Positions 31,302-43,196 of a stretch of DNA of 64,000 nucleotides are shown here, one piece after another. The stretch comes from Neelides folsomi. Lineage: Eukaryota > Arthropoda > Collembola > Neelipleona > Neelidae. The stretch lies in contig JAQGBZ010000100.1 of assembly GCA_034687125.1 (NCBI GenBank), positions 124,001 through 188,000 on the forward strand, in the 5' to 3' direction. The position numbers and the translations under genes were made by a program. Under the pieces are notes generated by a model. The model did no database searches and was not told where the DNA came from. It saw nothing but the letters and a program-made list of their open reading frames with translations. The number at the start of each line of letters is the position of its first letter. Positions within the stretch are counted from its first letter, which is position 1.

Positions 31302-34300
31302 GTTAATAAATCGGCGGGCCGATGTCCCGCCGCTCGAAATAATCTCTCGATCTCCGTCTCCGATGTGGAGCGAATTTTTTCAAAACATTTGCGAGGCCCT
31401 CTCGAAGCTCATCATGCGCTCCGCTCGTGTGGAGAATACGCAGAGACGCAGGGATTGAAGGAAACTTCCTCCTCCTTTTCCCTAAATTCCTGATCTGCAC
31501 CAATTCCGGGTCCAAAAACAATTTTTAATATCGGTTGACTCAGTCACGTTGGACCGCCCTTGGGCCCTTGATCGGGAAGTTTGAACTCCGAGTGGGGATT
31601 TGCCAAATTGCCAAAATTGATGATTTGAATGAAGGAGCTGTAGAGTGGTAAAGGCTAAAGGTATTTTGCAGCTCCTTGGGTCTCTCACTCCCTTCCAGCG
31701 ACCACAACGCCAAATGGCCAACAGATCCAGTCAGCAGTTATTCGCAATTCCTCGCTCTCGGCTCACTCCCTTGTAGAATTGGTGCGAAAATACATACAAG
31801 CGCATGAGTTACGAATTTACTTCGGCCGGGCCGTTTTACGCCTTCCACTATCCAATATATAATATTATATCCACTAACACATGTATTTTACTTTAACACG
31901 TCTATATGGCCGTATATTATTTTATTATAAAGGCAAAATATACATTCTGCATAATACTTCTCCGCTTATGATACATACACATTACATTTGTACAAAGAGT
32001 TGATAATCTCCCCTTGTAATCGCAATTACTCCCTCATGCACACATTTATTTATACCATTCTGGATTTGCACAAAAAGGCATTCTTCGCCTTCCCCATCTT
32101 CCCTATGAAGTACAATGAATTGGTGGAATAATCTTCCAATAGATGTAAAAACCTGCGTAGCCAATTGCCAACTCTTTTTGCAACCCTCCATGTGCTCCTG
32201 TACATTTAACCATCCTTTTTAGGCTTTATATTCTGTTTTTGCGTGGTGATTGTGAGTGCATGGGTATCCTCCCATATATCTCCTCTTTTTAATATACAAA
32301 GGGGAGGAACATTCAACTTATTTGCACTTCTATGCACTGTCTTTCCTCCTCTCTTAGCCAAAGTTTCACGTGGAGATGTTTGCTAAGTCAATTTATTCTA
32401 TTTATGTGCAAATAATTGACAACACTATCATTACGAAGAGAATTAAAAACTTATCCTCTTATGTGACCATGATGAAGAGATGGCTTCAATTCTATGCTCA
32501 ACTATTGTACATAATATGGTAATGAATATTAACGATGATCTACAATTACAATTTACAATGCTTTACATATATTCCAATATTCCATAAGCCTTTACATCTA
32601 TAAACACTATAAGTACTTATTCTACAAGATGCTCCGATTGGCTATTATTTTATCATGTAAATATGTATAGGGCCTATTAAGGCTTTACATAGATAGTTTT
32701 ATTTATTATTTAGAATATTAATAATATTCATTAGAGAATTAATACTTAATAGTGAATTATTGTAGTAAAATATTGATGAAAATGTAAACTCATTGCTGTA
32801 TTTAATGGGATGATTGAATTTACCCACATTTTTATGTATAAATACGAAATAAATAATATTTAGAAATAATTCTTATTTGATATATTTGAATATTTTATGA
32901 ACGTGTTCAAATTACTGAACGTTCAATAACATAATGGTCTATAACTGTATAGAGCGGCATGTAAAGAATACATTGTCTCTCTCAATATTGTAAATTGTAG
33001 TGCAATTAAAGAAGAGATGAAAAAGACAAACTGAATCTGCCAAGCATTCTTTGTGCGAAAGAATGTAAATATTAATATTATGAAAGAACCAAGATAGATT
33101 CTAATAATAGTAAAGAAGATTTTTTTGCAATGAAGGCGTCATTGGAATCATTTAGCGAATCTAAAGAAAATTGCGAGAGTTATATATCCCATGTATGTAC
33201 TCCATTACTCCTATTTTGTTGTGGTTGAAGAAATTGGGAAATGAACATTCTCACATTTTTTCCACTGTGTTTCTTTGGTGAGACGAGACGCGAATAAAGA
33301 TAATGTTGTAAGAATGTATAAATACATAAATACTTTTGAATAAGTTGAATAGTTTATGCGAAATAAAATCATTTTATAACTCATCCTTATAAAAGAAAAG
33401 TATAATTTGTCGTTACTTTGTTTCTCCTTTTTATTATAAAGATTTGAAGAGATTTGTGATATGTTGAGTTAGCCATCATTAAGAGCAATCATATCATAAA
33501 ATAAAATAAAAGGGAAAACTTGGAGGCGGGTGTAATTAAACCTTATAAAAAATACCATTTATAGACTCATAAATATTCAAGATAACTGAGATAAGTCATA
33601 AAGAATAGTAAAAAAAAAATAAATTAAGGAAGAAAGAGAATGGGTAGATTAAGGAGTCTTAAAGAGTCTTAAAGCGATCTCGAGATCACTCGTAGGAAAG
33701 TGTTCATGTTCAGAATAAAAGAGGCTTTTTCACCCACTCAAAAGATCAGTGGGAAGATCATTCCAATTTCCTAATTCGGCTCCGAATCCTCAAATCCCCA
33801 ACTCTGGCATTTACGATTTCCCCTCAATAAAAAACAGGGGAATGACCTAGTCTTTTGACTCCTACCATTTTTAATCTTCCTCTTCACTGATTTTATTTAT
33901 TGCTTATCAAGAGCCTTTCAAGAGATAGGGAAATTAATTAATCACAAGATTCACATTTATGATGCATGTTAGAAACAAATATTATGAATATGAAATCTGA
34001 ATACAATTTATTATCTTCGGTATTTTCAAATATTCACAAGCGACTCTAGCAAGATATTTACAAGATTATGTTGCAAACATTTAATTGCAAACACAAGAAG
34101 TACGTCAATTGATGATTTAAATTAATATTACCTAATATGATATACAGAGCTTCTTTAATAGTTGCGTTTGTGTAGAGACTGAAGATTTTTAGCTGTAATT
34201 ATATTTAACATTTTATTGGGGACTTGGGAGTTATTATAAATACCGCTAAAGGCGAAAAAAGTTAATCAATTATCAAATGCAGCGATATTAATTTTAATTG

Positions 34301-34901
34301 TGCTCATTATCGTTTATAAAAGAAATGAAATACCATATATACCTAGTATGTAGAGTATAGTATACGAAAAAGAAATTGCGACAATTGACATTTTTACCTG
34401 TTTATCTTTTTCACGATAATTTATTTGTCATTAATGATAAAAGATATAATATGATAAGAAAAACATTAACTTCACATACTGATACTAAGTTTAACCAAAG
34501 ATAGATAATAAAAACATAATTAACTTATTCATTCGCAATCAATTGTGAAAAATGAATTTTTATGAGTTCATAGTTTGTGATACAGACCAAACCTAACGCG
34601 ATTGGTTCATGGTACATTTTTTCAAAGTTTGAACAATTTAATTTAAAAAAGTGAAAATCAATCTCAAATAATTTTACAAGATTTCATGTGAGGCATTATT
34701 TTCTCTTTGTATCGCTGTTTATATTTCAAAAATTGATAGCGTTATTTCCTAAATCTTTGTCGTTAATTAACCGAAACTTTCATTGCATGGTCAGTTTCCT
34801 TAATAAAGCAAAGTGCCATATCTCAGGCTATATGAAATAAAGAAAACATCGCCATATAAAATAATACATAAAGTGGAAGAAGAAAGCGAGTTGTATGAAA
34901 A
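31302..34901. other. Upstream region of SMAD2/3 and of the Tg1-repeat gene
   Basis: Divergent 3.6-kb spacer. The 31300-31860 part is clearly less AT-rich and probably contains the SMAD2/3 leader and promoter. The rest is AT-rich with no gene recognised. A small palindrome GATCTCGAGATC occurs near 33675. Confidence 0.4.
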
Positions 34902-36845
34902 ATGGAATTGTTTCTTGAACGGAAGTCAATATTAATTATTATCGTAATAATCGTAATAGGCTTTGGGAATGAAAGTTTTGGACAAGGAAGTAATAGCGAT
35001 TTCTTTTGCTCTGACGACTTTTGCATAATCTACGCTTCCGAACTCCCGGAGTGCAGCCGGGAATATACCGCCTGTGCCCCGACAACAGGCTTCAGGACTT
35101 TTCTCGATCCTCAGAAATGTAACTGCTGCCCTGTAAGTTCAATCTCTCTTGCAATCTTTTTGTCAGACCAATAAAAAGTTTTATTACTGACGTCACTTTG
35201 TTCCCAACTTCCAGTATTGCTTTAATTACCTCAAAGAAAACGCGTCTTGTACTCCATCCACTTTGTACAAACCGCTGGAGATGTGCGGGCCTTATTTGAA
35301 ATGTCCTTCGGATGGAGCAAGTAATCCGAAATGCAGACAAAGTATTTTTCATGCAATTTTTCATACATACAATCACAACAATTTTAACTCTACTTGTATG
35401 TAAAAATTCAGAAAGAAACTCAATATAATTAATGAAAAATGACTTTTAGAATTTAATAAATATAATATTAAATATATTAGTTGACACCCCCGGTACTTGT
35501 CTAAAAAGAAGATTTGATTATTTTGTGGATAAAGAAAACGGAAGTTTGCGAATTGCTCAATTTTTACCCGATTGTGATGCAGTTGGAGAATATGCTCCAA
35601 GACAATGTCTGCCCGGTTCTTTGTAAGCTTTTATCTAACTTTATCATTTTATATCTTTACACATTTTTCTCATTCAATGATATTCTCACTTTGATTCTCA
35701 AGATGCTTTTGCGTGAATAAAGATGGAAAACGAATATTTGGAGATGGGTTAATTGATGAGCTTATGGATTGTGGTAATATTGTATTCTAACTAAGTATAT
35801 ATTACTTATATATATATAAATGTTATTAAATATAGCTACTTTAATTATATATTATACATTTTATTATTTTATAAAAGCCCTTAAGAATCTTTAATGTGAA
35901 TTTCGAAAACGTGACATTTAATGTAAATGTAATGTTTATGCAAATATATATTATTTAATTTCAAATGATAAAGCTTGTGCTCGAGATTTGGATTCATTGG
36001 AACTAATGGGATTCACTGGTAGAACTCCGCATTGTCTCATGACAGGAAATTACGATGAATTGCAATGCATTGGATCTAATTGCTTCTGCCGATACGATTC
36101 CACCAATAGTTTGCCAATACAGAATATCACTTTACTTCCATGTTGTAAGGACAATAATTTTAAAGTTTAATAAAGGTTAATAAAATTGGGCGATAGCCGA
36201 TAAAATAAAATTTTAAATAAGATGAGGCTAATATTCATAACAAAAACTATACCCGACCCTGCGAGATTGAAAAGGGAGTCCATGAATATGAAATTCGGAG
36301 TGGAGAATTGAACAATCGGACCGTTCTCGCTTCAGAAACCGCTCAATGCACTCCGGATGGTTATTACGCGAGAAAACAAAAAAAGAACACCAAATGGGTT
36401 TGTGTTGATCCATTTGGAGTTGATTTGGGTTATGAAACGGATCATCCTTTGGTAGCAGATCAAATGAATTGCAGTAAATAAAAAATTTATTTTAATACTA
36501 ATTATTATAAATTTATAATAATAGCAATATAAAACAAATACTTAAAGCAAAACCACAGATCTGTTGAAAATGAACTTTTATTTTAATTTATTGAAAATAT
36601 ACATTTAATTTAAATGGTTTTCAGTGTGTGCAAGAAGCAATTATGTTCTAACAAACCGAGGAAGCTCGAGTGGGCAAATGAAATGCTGCAGCGACGGAAA
36701 TTACAGAAAGTATCAATGCATCATGTCAACTTGTTTTTGTGTAGACTCTGATGGAAAGCAACTCAATGACATTCCGGAAGTTCATTTAGATGACATTGAC
36801 ACGCTGAGCTGTTACGATGAACCTTGTTTTGATCCATTGTCATAA
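34902..36845 (+). CDS. Secreted cysteine-rich protein with four thyroglobulin type-1-like repeats
   Basis: Exons 34902-35132, 35215-35341, 35481-35622, 35703-35773, 35974-36144, 36222-36473 and 36625-36845 join to 404 residues. An N-terminal signal peptide (SILIIIVIIVIGFG) is followed by a cysteine-rich module with CNCCP/YCFNYL. Four repeats follow at about 121-190, 191-247, 248-331 and 332-397. Each has the spacing of Tg1 domains, including the Q/L-C and C-x-C-V core: PRQC then CFCV, LQC then CFCR, AQC then WVCVD, and YQC then CFCVD. Tg1 domains often inhibit cysteine proteases or occur in extracellular matrix and IGF-binding proteins. In three repeats the usual CWCV tryptophan is phenylalanine, and the third repeat reads WVCV. 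Most introns after exon 2 fall near repeat boundaries, with phase-1 junctions at 120, 191, 248 and 332. Function is inferred only at family level. Confidence 0.82.
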
Positions 36846-37669
36846 TAGTAATTGTAATTAAATATGTTTAATGTTAGATGTATCTGATTTGTTAAATAAA
36901 TGAAATTGTACAAAAATTAATTCAGTAGATAACAATCCTTTAATAACGTCAATATTTGTCTAATTTCATATACTGAAAAGATTTAAACCCAAATCAAAAC
37001 TTAAATTATTTGACCTAATTAACATGATTGAATCTCTTTTTTGGCTCTTCAATGCATAAAATAAATAATGTGTAATATTTATCTTAATTAACAATACTAA
37101 AAATTTAACCTCATTAATATACAATTCTCCAATATACTATAAGTTTAATAAATTGTATTTTAATAAATTTTTATTTGTATAAATACTTTCAATACAAATT
37201 ATTTATTTTTTAGAATTGTGGTAAATACAATTTTAATACATTGATTCATTCCGATTAACTGAATTCAAAAACATTAACCCTTTTAAACTTATGAGATAGC
37301 CATATAAATACTTACAGTTAAGTACCTTAAGTTAAATTACTTTAGAACATTGACATTTGTATTGAAAATGAATGTTTAGAAGCACAACATTTTTGGAATT
37401 TTTTGTATCATGTGGTATTTGAAGCCTACCCATTTAATTCCTACCCATAAATTCACAATAGGTAATGTAATTGCACTTTTAAGGTATTTAAACAACTATC
37501 TAATTTAAATATTTAATTACATAAAATAAATGCTAATTAACCTTATAGATTTGAATTAACCATTTAAATTGCATTGAACCATGAGGAAAGAAAAATAAAT
37601 AAATGACAATGTCTGTGATTATAAGGATTGTATCATTTTTGATTGAGTTTAGTATGAATGGGAAGATTT
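36846..37669. other. Convergent spacer between the Tg1-repeat gene and the small membrane-protein gene
   Basis: Very AT-rich, 0.8 kb. Apart from the polyadenylation signal at its start nothing was recognised. Confidence 0.4.
36895..36900 (+). terminator. Polyadenylation signal AATAAA of the Tg1-repeat gene
   Basis: AATAAA lies 50 bases beyond the stop codon at 36845, the expected position for a short 3' untranslated region. Confidence 0.55.
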
Positions 37670-39678
37670 TCATTTCTTCTTTTTTAATTCCTTCAACCTT
37701 CGTTTCTCCTCTTTCTTCCTCTCCTTTTCTTTAAGACTTTGAATTAATTTGTAGCTGAAGAACCCTGAAATTAAAAAAAATCAAATAATAACATCGTTTA
37801 TTCATAATACATTTTTCAATATTATAAAAAATCTACAGATAAAATATATAAATCCAACCATTTCATTTAATTGTACTCAAATATGGAATTACTATTATCG
37901 TTAGATTAACAGGATTAATAGAAAATGTATTATGTAATAACCAAGGACTGAAAAGACAAAGAGAAACGCAAAGACGTAAATTGACCAATGAAGCAACAAA
38001 AATCCAGAAGGGTCTTGCTTTTTGTAATTCTTCAACATTTCAGTAAAAGCATTTTCATCGTCGGCGTCCATGGGACGAATTTCGCCAGATTCTTCGCTAC
38101 TATAATCAAGATCTTCGACCCCCGCATCGGAAATCGCTTGTTCCTTCAGTCGATTCATGATGTCTCTTGTAACACTCTCCATTTTCACTTTTTAACTTCA
38201 ATTTATAAAATAACCCGACAAAGCTTCCTTTTTTATCGACAATATTGAATGAAAATTAAATGACAAAACGAGAGACGATATGTGGAGCAAGAGCCAAGGA
38301 AATATTGACTGAGAATCCTAATTATTAACCGTATCGATTCACTGCCACGTTGACCCTCGTCTAAAGTTGAATTTACAAAAAAACTAATTTTGCTTCGCTC
38401 ATCAAATCATTCATACAGAGTTATCTCTAAAATAATAAATATACCTACAGTTATACGGCATTTGACTAAAAGTGATGATCGTGCTTATATGTTACATTTT
38501 AACACGAGCACATAAAATTACTAATTTTTAAATATTAAATTAAGGTTAGTGTAATAGAAAAATTAATAACCGATAAGTGAAAAAACAAAGAGGAAGGCGA
38601 AGACGTAAATGGACCAGTGGAGAAACAATCCAGGAGTTCCTTGTCTCGTGTAGTTCTTCAACAGTTGTTTAATTGTTTCTTCGTCCATGGTAGGAATTTG
38701 ATCAGATTGTTCGCTGGTAAAATCAAGATCGTCGGGGCTTGCAGCAGCAGCCACCTTTGCCTTTATTTTTTCAAGAATCTCGTCGGTGTCGAATCCGCTC
38801 TCCATTTTGGCTTATTTGACTCAAATCAGAAAGTTGAACTGAATAGTTCTCCTATGTAGGAGTCAACATGTGAAGTATAAAGGTTGATAATGGAGAATCT
38901 TCCTTAATGGATGATTTGATTGCCACGTTGGCTCTCGTCTACAGTATATTATTATTTTATCCAATACAAAACACTGATTATACTTAAACTTAGCTCATCA
39001 TATCAGGGCGCTTATCTCTTATTTATATAAATACTCTAGCTCTATAATACACTTTGGCCTAAATATTAATATATAGTTAGTCGTAACAAAATAATATACT
39101 ACCTAAATATAGATTTGTCCTAATGGGACAATAATTAACATTGCTACAATCTTACAATAATTTATTTTAACTAGATACTTAAGAGTTGATAAACACATTA
39201 AATCGTTATAATTGTGCTAAATGCAAAATGATAGATAACAGTATTAATCCCATTAATATTTATACCATGGTATGGTATATCTAAAACTAAAAACTTAATT
39301 TTAGTTAATGTATAGACATACCTATTCCATATTAGATACACAATTTTAACCAACTTTATCTCCTTCAGACTTGCATCAAAAATTATATATTTTGGCCTGT
39401 TACATTTTTTTAAAAATGTTAATTTAAAATAATCTTAGCTAATTTTAATGATAGTATGTAGATAGATATAATGCCCTTGATTTTAAAACACTTGATTATA
39501 TTTAACATAAACCACGGTGGATTTGATTTGGCAAATATTGATAGAATAAAAATAATAATTTTAAAGATATTTAAAAATAATACTCACCAACAAGTGATAA
39601 GACAAATATTCCAGCAAAGATGAAGACTGTATTGTTGAATCCATGTTCATATGGTCCAGAGCCACCCAGTTCGACCAT
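37670..39678 (-). CDS. Small single-pass membrane protein with three alternative first exons (SMIM15-like tail)
   Basis: A common last exon, 37764-37670, codes for GFFSYKLIQSLKEKERKKEE and a basic end finishing KKKK. Three upstream exons end in phase 1 at a Gly codon next to GT and can all join the same acceptor: 39678-39588 (61-residue product), 38805-38571 (109) and 38182-37942 (111). Each supplies its own ATG and most of a transmembrane segment, and the two longer ones add an acidic N-terminus. One membrane span followed by a Lys/Glu-rich tail resembles vertebrate SMIM15 (also a DPxGFL block before its membrane span), but the match is short and could be convergent. The final KKKK fits the KKxx ER-retrieval signal if the tail is cytosolic. 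No catalytic motif is present. Exon sums are multiples of three for all three isoforms. Confidence 0.7.
37942..38182 (-). CDS. Alternative first exon c (paralogous to exon b)
   Basis: ATG at 38182 starts MESVTRDIMNRLKEQ. Then come an acidic stretch (EDLDYSSEESGEIRPMDADD), MLKNYKKQDPSGF and LHWSIYVFAFLFVFSVLG. LHWSIYVFAFLFVFS is identical to exon b, while the N-terminal half has drifted. The donor is G/GTTATT and the intron to the common exon is 177 bp. Confidence 0.68.
38343..38352 (-). promoter_or_regulatory. Conserved element TGCCACGTTG upstream of exon c
   Basis: It lies 161 bases before the exon c start codon. It sits in a longer block, with ...CTCGTCTA.AG nearby, also found upstream of exon b. 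The GCCACGT core matches the binding core of the ER-stress factor XBP1. That reading is inference. Confidence 0.4.
38571..38805 (-). CDS. Alternative first exon b (paralogous to exon c)
   Basis: ATG at 38805 starts MESGFDTDEILEKIKAK. An acidic stretch (DDLDFTSEQSDQIPTMDEE) is followed by LLKNYTRQ and LHWSIYVFAFLFVFSLIG. The donor is G/GTTATT, identical to that of exon c. An in-frame TAA follows at once, so without splicing the frame ends here. Confidence 0.68.
38921..38930 (-). promoter_or_regulatory. Conserved element TGCCACGTTG upstream of exon b
   Basis: It lies 116 bases before the exon b start codon, in the same sequence context as its copy upstream of exon c (GAGAATC before, CTCGTCTA.AG after). 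It has been retained while neighbouring bases diverged. Confidence 0.4.
39588..39678 (-). CDS. Alternative first exon a of the small membrane-protein gene
   Basis: ATG at 39678 starts MVELGGSGPYEHGFNNT followed by VFIFAGIFVLSLVG. The donor G/GTGAGTA is the best of the three. It lacks the acidic N-terminus of exons b and c and gives a 61-residue protein. The upstream sequence shares no obvious element with the other two. Confidence 0.65.
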
Positions 39679-40972
39679 GATTAAAATTTAAATGTCTTCA
39701 ATCCTTGTATGTATCAAAAATGTAAATTAAGGGTTGGCTCGGTCAAGTAATTTTCAATTTAAATCGAAGATTCAAAGGAGATTCCAATAACAGCTGCTAG
39801 AAAATATAGAAATGAGCATGGTTGAATAAATAGCTGAAGGCAAACGCAATTAAGAGAATGCTTCGTTAACTGTAAACGTGTCAACAATTCGCAAAATTCC
39901 ATATGTGGTTAAATAAGTAATTATAGATGATAGAAATAATTGAAGGATAAAATTATAAGGTTGTTAATACCCAAACGGACTAAAGGAGTAAAGAGCTGAT
40001 CTGTGGAGCGGTGGATTATTGTCAATTTAATTGAATTAGCAGATTGATTCGATTTACAGCGTCAATGAGTTGACAGACAGGTGAGATGTGAGGTGAGTTG
40101 GCGGAAAGTGCTGTGTGTCTAAACTCCCTCCACCAACTTCAATGGATTAATAAATGGATTTTACTTACATAAAACCACTTGTCTGATGTATGAATTAACT
40201 CTCTGAATCTAATAAATTGCCCTTTTCACATCAATCCCTCTCACATTTATTTATCAATGAGAAATTAAATACGTTTGCGGTGGAGTTAAATTAAATATCT
40301 AAAAAGGAAAGAGTTGAAAGCTTCCAGCAGCTCGCAGGATGTTGGCAGATAAAACAAAGGTTTTATGCATTTGATTTCCATTTGGGGCAGATCTTGACAA
40401 GAACTGCTAATGACGCCGTGCAATGTTCTTTTTCCTTTCTTTACCTTACTATTAATATATTTATTATGATTCAAAAGATCCGTTCATGCATTCGTGCCGT
40501 ATTTCATTAGCATGATCCTAATATTTTGCTAAAATGATATTTATTTACGATAATTTAATTTAAAATCGACATGCAAAATTTCGTTAACTTTAACAATAGT
40601 CTTGATAAAATGTGGGATGCATAATTGAGTAGAGAGAGCTATGTAAAGTTCACAAGGGTTTCATAAATTCATTATACTTTTATAATACAATGTACAGACA
40701 CTTAAAAATGATTTTTCTAAGAATTTGAATATTGTTAAGAAAAGGAGTATTGTTGAAACAGTAGAATAAATTGTTTTCAGTTAATATCAAACGTATGAAA
40801 TATTTCCATATAAAGCTATTTATAAGAGATTCAAATAGGAATTTATAATTTTAAGTTACATTTGTAATTTAATTAATAGAGGAGTTTCAATCTCATAAAG
40901 TAGTTAAAAATGAACAGGACATTATTTTACGAAGCCCAATGGTAAGAGAATTGAAGAATTGACAATGTTCAA
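39679..40972. other. Spacer between the small membrane-protein gene and MARCH
   Basis: 1.3 kb between two minus-strand genes. It would hold the promoter for first exon a and the 3' end of MARCH. A 62-codon frame at 40286-40474 has no motif. Nothing else was recognised. Confidence 0.4.
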
Positions 40973-43196
40973 TTATCGACTTCGCGATCTATGTTTCTTT
41001 TTACTGATTTGAGTTTCCGAATGGTCCGGTTCGAAAATATTGGTTGACTGATTTTCTGACACACTATTGGGCCTAGTTGTCAAAATCTGTCCCGACGGCA
41101 TCGGTTTCCTCACGCCCCTCTCGACAAACTCGCTGCCTTGGTTGTTATTATTGATTGAGGGCTCATTTTGCGGGCTGGCTTCATCACTCGAGTTCACCTC
41201 GGTATTCTTGAGATGATAATGATGGATCTTCATGCTCCCTTTATCATATGCCTCCAGGCTTCGAGCGATGGCGGATAAACGACTCGTTTCATCTCTAATT
41301 TCTCTCTGGGCCTCGAGCACGGATGGGTCGACTGGAATGACTGTCACAATGAAATTCCGCTGCTGCCAATCTCGCCAAACTGATATATGATACCTGTGAG
41401 CACAGTCACGCCTGATTTAATTTCAACTCATTTCAACACCCTTTGACATTACTACCAAAATATATTATTGGGCAGAAATTTGAAACTGTAAGCCTGAGGG
41501 AGTATTTAAAACTAATATAAGAAATATTTTATTGGAACTATTTACTTATTTAATATTCACTAATACAATATAATAATATTATACAAAGTATAAGGTGTAT
41601 ATTAAATTAAGGTTAAAATACCGAATTGCGACAAAGAGCCAAACGTAATAAGCAGCGAGAAGCGTTCCAGTCAAGGTTAACAAACCGATCGCCGTCCAAG
41701 TGGAATTTGCATCTTCGATTGAGGCCGAACCACGACCATGATAAAATCCTTTAGCAGAATGATGATGATGATTTTGTTGCTTTACATTCCCAATATATGA
41801 ACTCAGCCAATCTCCTTCCTGAACATCATTAACCTTTAGAATTAAGAATATATTTAAAGTCGGGCATTGTAAAAATTTTAAATTGTTTCACAGAAAAGAG
41901 AAAAAAGAGAAAGAAAAGAGAAAGTGAAAAGAAAGGAAGAAAATGAAATTTTTTGTTCAAATTCCTTTCCAGGTCGTGCACGGAATATTTTTAATATATT
42001 TGATGGTATTTGCTCAGCATTAGCTAGTATGGTTAAAATTATCATACCGGGTCGGGTCCAGCTCCAGAGCCAACAATACAAAGCCAGGCGCTCAAGAAAG
42101 CCAAAGGAGTTAAGATCAAAAAGCAAGCGAGGTCAAAAAACAGATTGCGAGTGTCTGCAGGATTTTGAGGGTGTCTGAGCCAACCACAAAAGCTTCTCCA
42201 TCCTGTGAACTTTAAAATTATTTTAATAATTTTATCATATTTCACATTTTTATAATACTAACAATAAGAAAGTTGAGAAAAGTCATTTATCTACTTTGTC
42301 ATTTTAATTGTGAATGAATTTATAATTGAATACTTGAAATAAACTTTACTCGGGGTTTTCGAATAGTTGTGAATTCAAAGCCACAGATTTCGCAGTTGGT
42401 TTTTGCAGCTTCCCCGAGCCAACGTTCCAAACAGCTCCGATGTACAAGTCCCATTGATCCTTATAATTTATTTAATAAACATTTATTTAACCATCAATTC
42501 GCAAAATTTTAAAGTGGGATCATTGTCAGAATAATAATTAATTATTGCATCTAGCATTTAAATTGGCATGAACAATGTATGGAATATTTTTGTCATTTTT
42601 GGAAAATAAATTTTACTTTTGGGAAAATATTTTTTGGGAAATTTTATAAGATTGTTTTACAATATTTTTTTATCAATCAATAACCTTTGCAGAGACAAGG
42701 AGAGATCAACGATTGTTTGCTTGGATTATCATGACAAATCCTACAAACTTCCTCCATGCTTTCCCTGCTTCCTCCATCCTGAGCAGGAAGAGCCGTCTGG
42801 GGACATTCAAGGTTCAAACTCAGAATTTCCTCTTCTGTCGCAGGAGCGACTTTGGCCGATGAAAGTGATGGCTTCTTTGAAACTTTGCCCTCATTGTTGT
42901 TGGAAATTGAAAACTCGTTCGGAGCGAGGTTGATTCCAATTGACGTTTGACTGTTTCTTTTTATTTCTACTTGGTTTTCTCCCGTGGCCTCTCCATTTTC
43001 CACGAGGGTCGTAGCGGAAGTTTCCTCATTAATTTTGTTCATCCCTTTTGTAGAGTCAGGCATTGGGTCCGGACCTAAGTTTTCATTCTCAATTCTACTT
43101 AAATCATCAAAACATACCCTAAAGGTCAAGATCATACCGGAAACTAGTGATGCTTCCCTCCGAGGTCGTTGGGCTTATTCTTTTCCTATCGGACAT
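40973..43196 (-). CDS. MARCH2/3-like membrane-bound RING-CH ubiquitin ligase
   Basis: Exons 43196-43138, 43097-42685, 42459-42350, 42209-42048, 41818-41622 and 41393-40973 join to 453 residues. MARCH ligases ubiquitinate membrane proteins in the endosomal and secretory system. The RING-CH (C4HC3) ligands are C138, C141, C154, C156, H164, C167, C180 and C183 (VCRICHDN, SPCLCKG, VHRSCLERW, NCEICGFEF). Two membrane spans follow, LFFDLACFLILTPLAFLSAWLCIV and the one in WTAIGLLTLTGTLLAAYYVW, then YHISVWRDW, matching MARCH2/3. A His-rich loop (HHHHS) between the spans and a 120-residue polar C-terminus ending HRSRSR are extra. The first intron would be only 40 bp. The alternative is no intron there and a start at 43135 (MILTFRV), which is also in frame. 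Confidence 0.85.

Larger units (their letters stand above)
37942..39060 (-). repeat. Tandem duplication of promoter plus first exon
   Basis: The units are approximately 37942-38440 and 38571-39060. Similarity covers the 3' half of the coding exon, the donor, the TGCCACGTTG block and patches further upstream such as GCTCATCA followed by TTATCTCT. The copies are diverged and limits are approximate. Confidence 0.65.

Noticed and set aside
42619-42933. 104-codon plus-strand ORF
   Set aside because: Antisense shadow of the MARCH RING-CH exon. Its Cys/Pro content comes from the complement of that exon.
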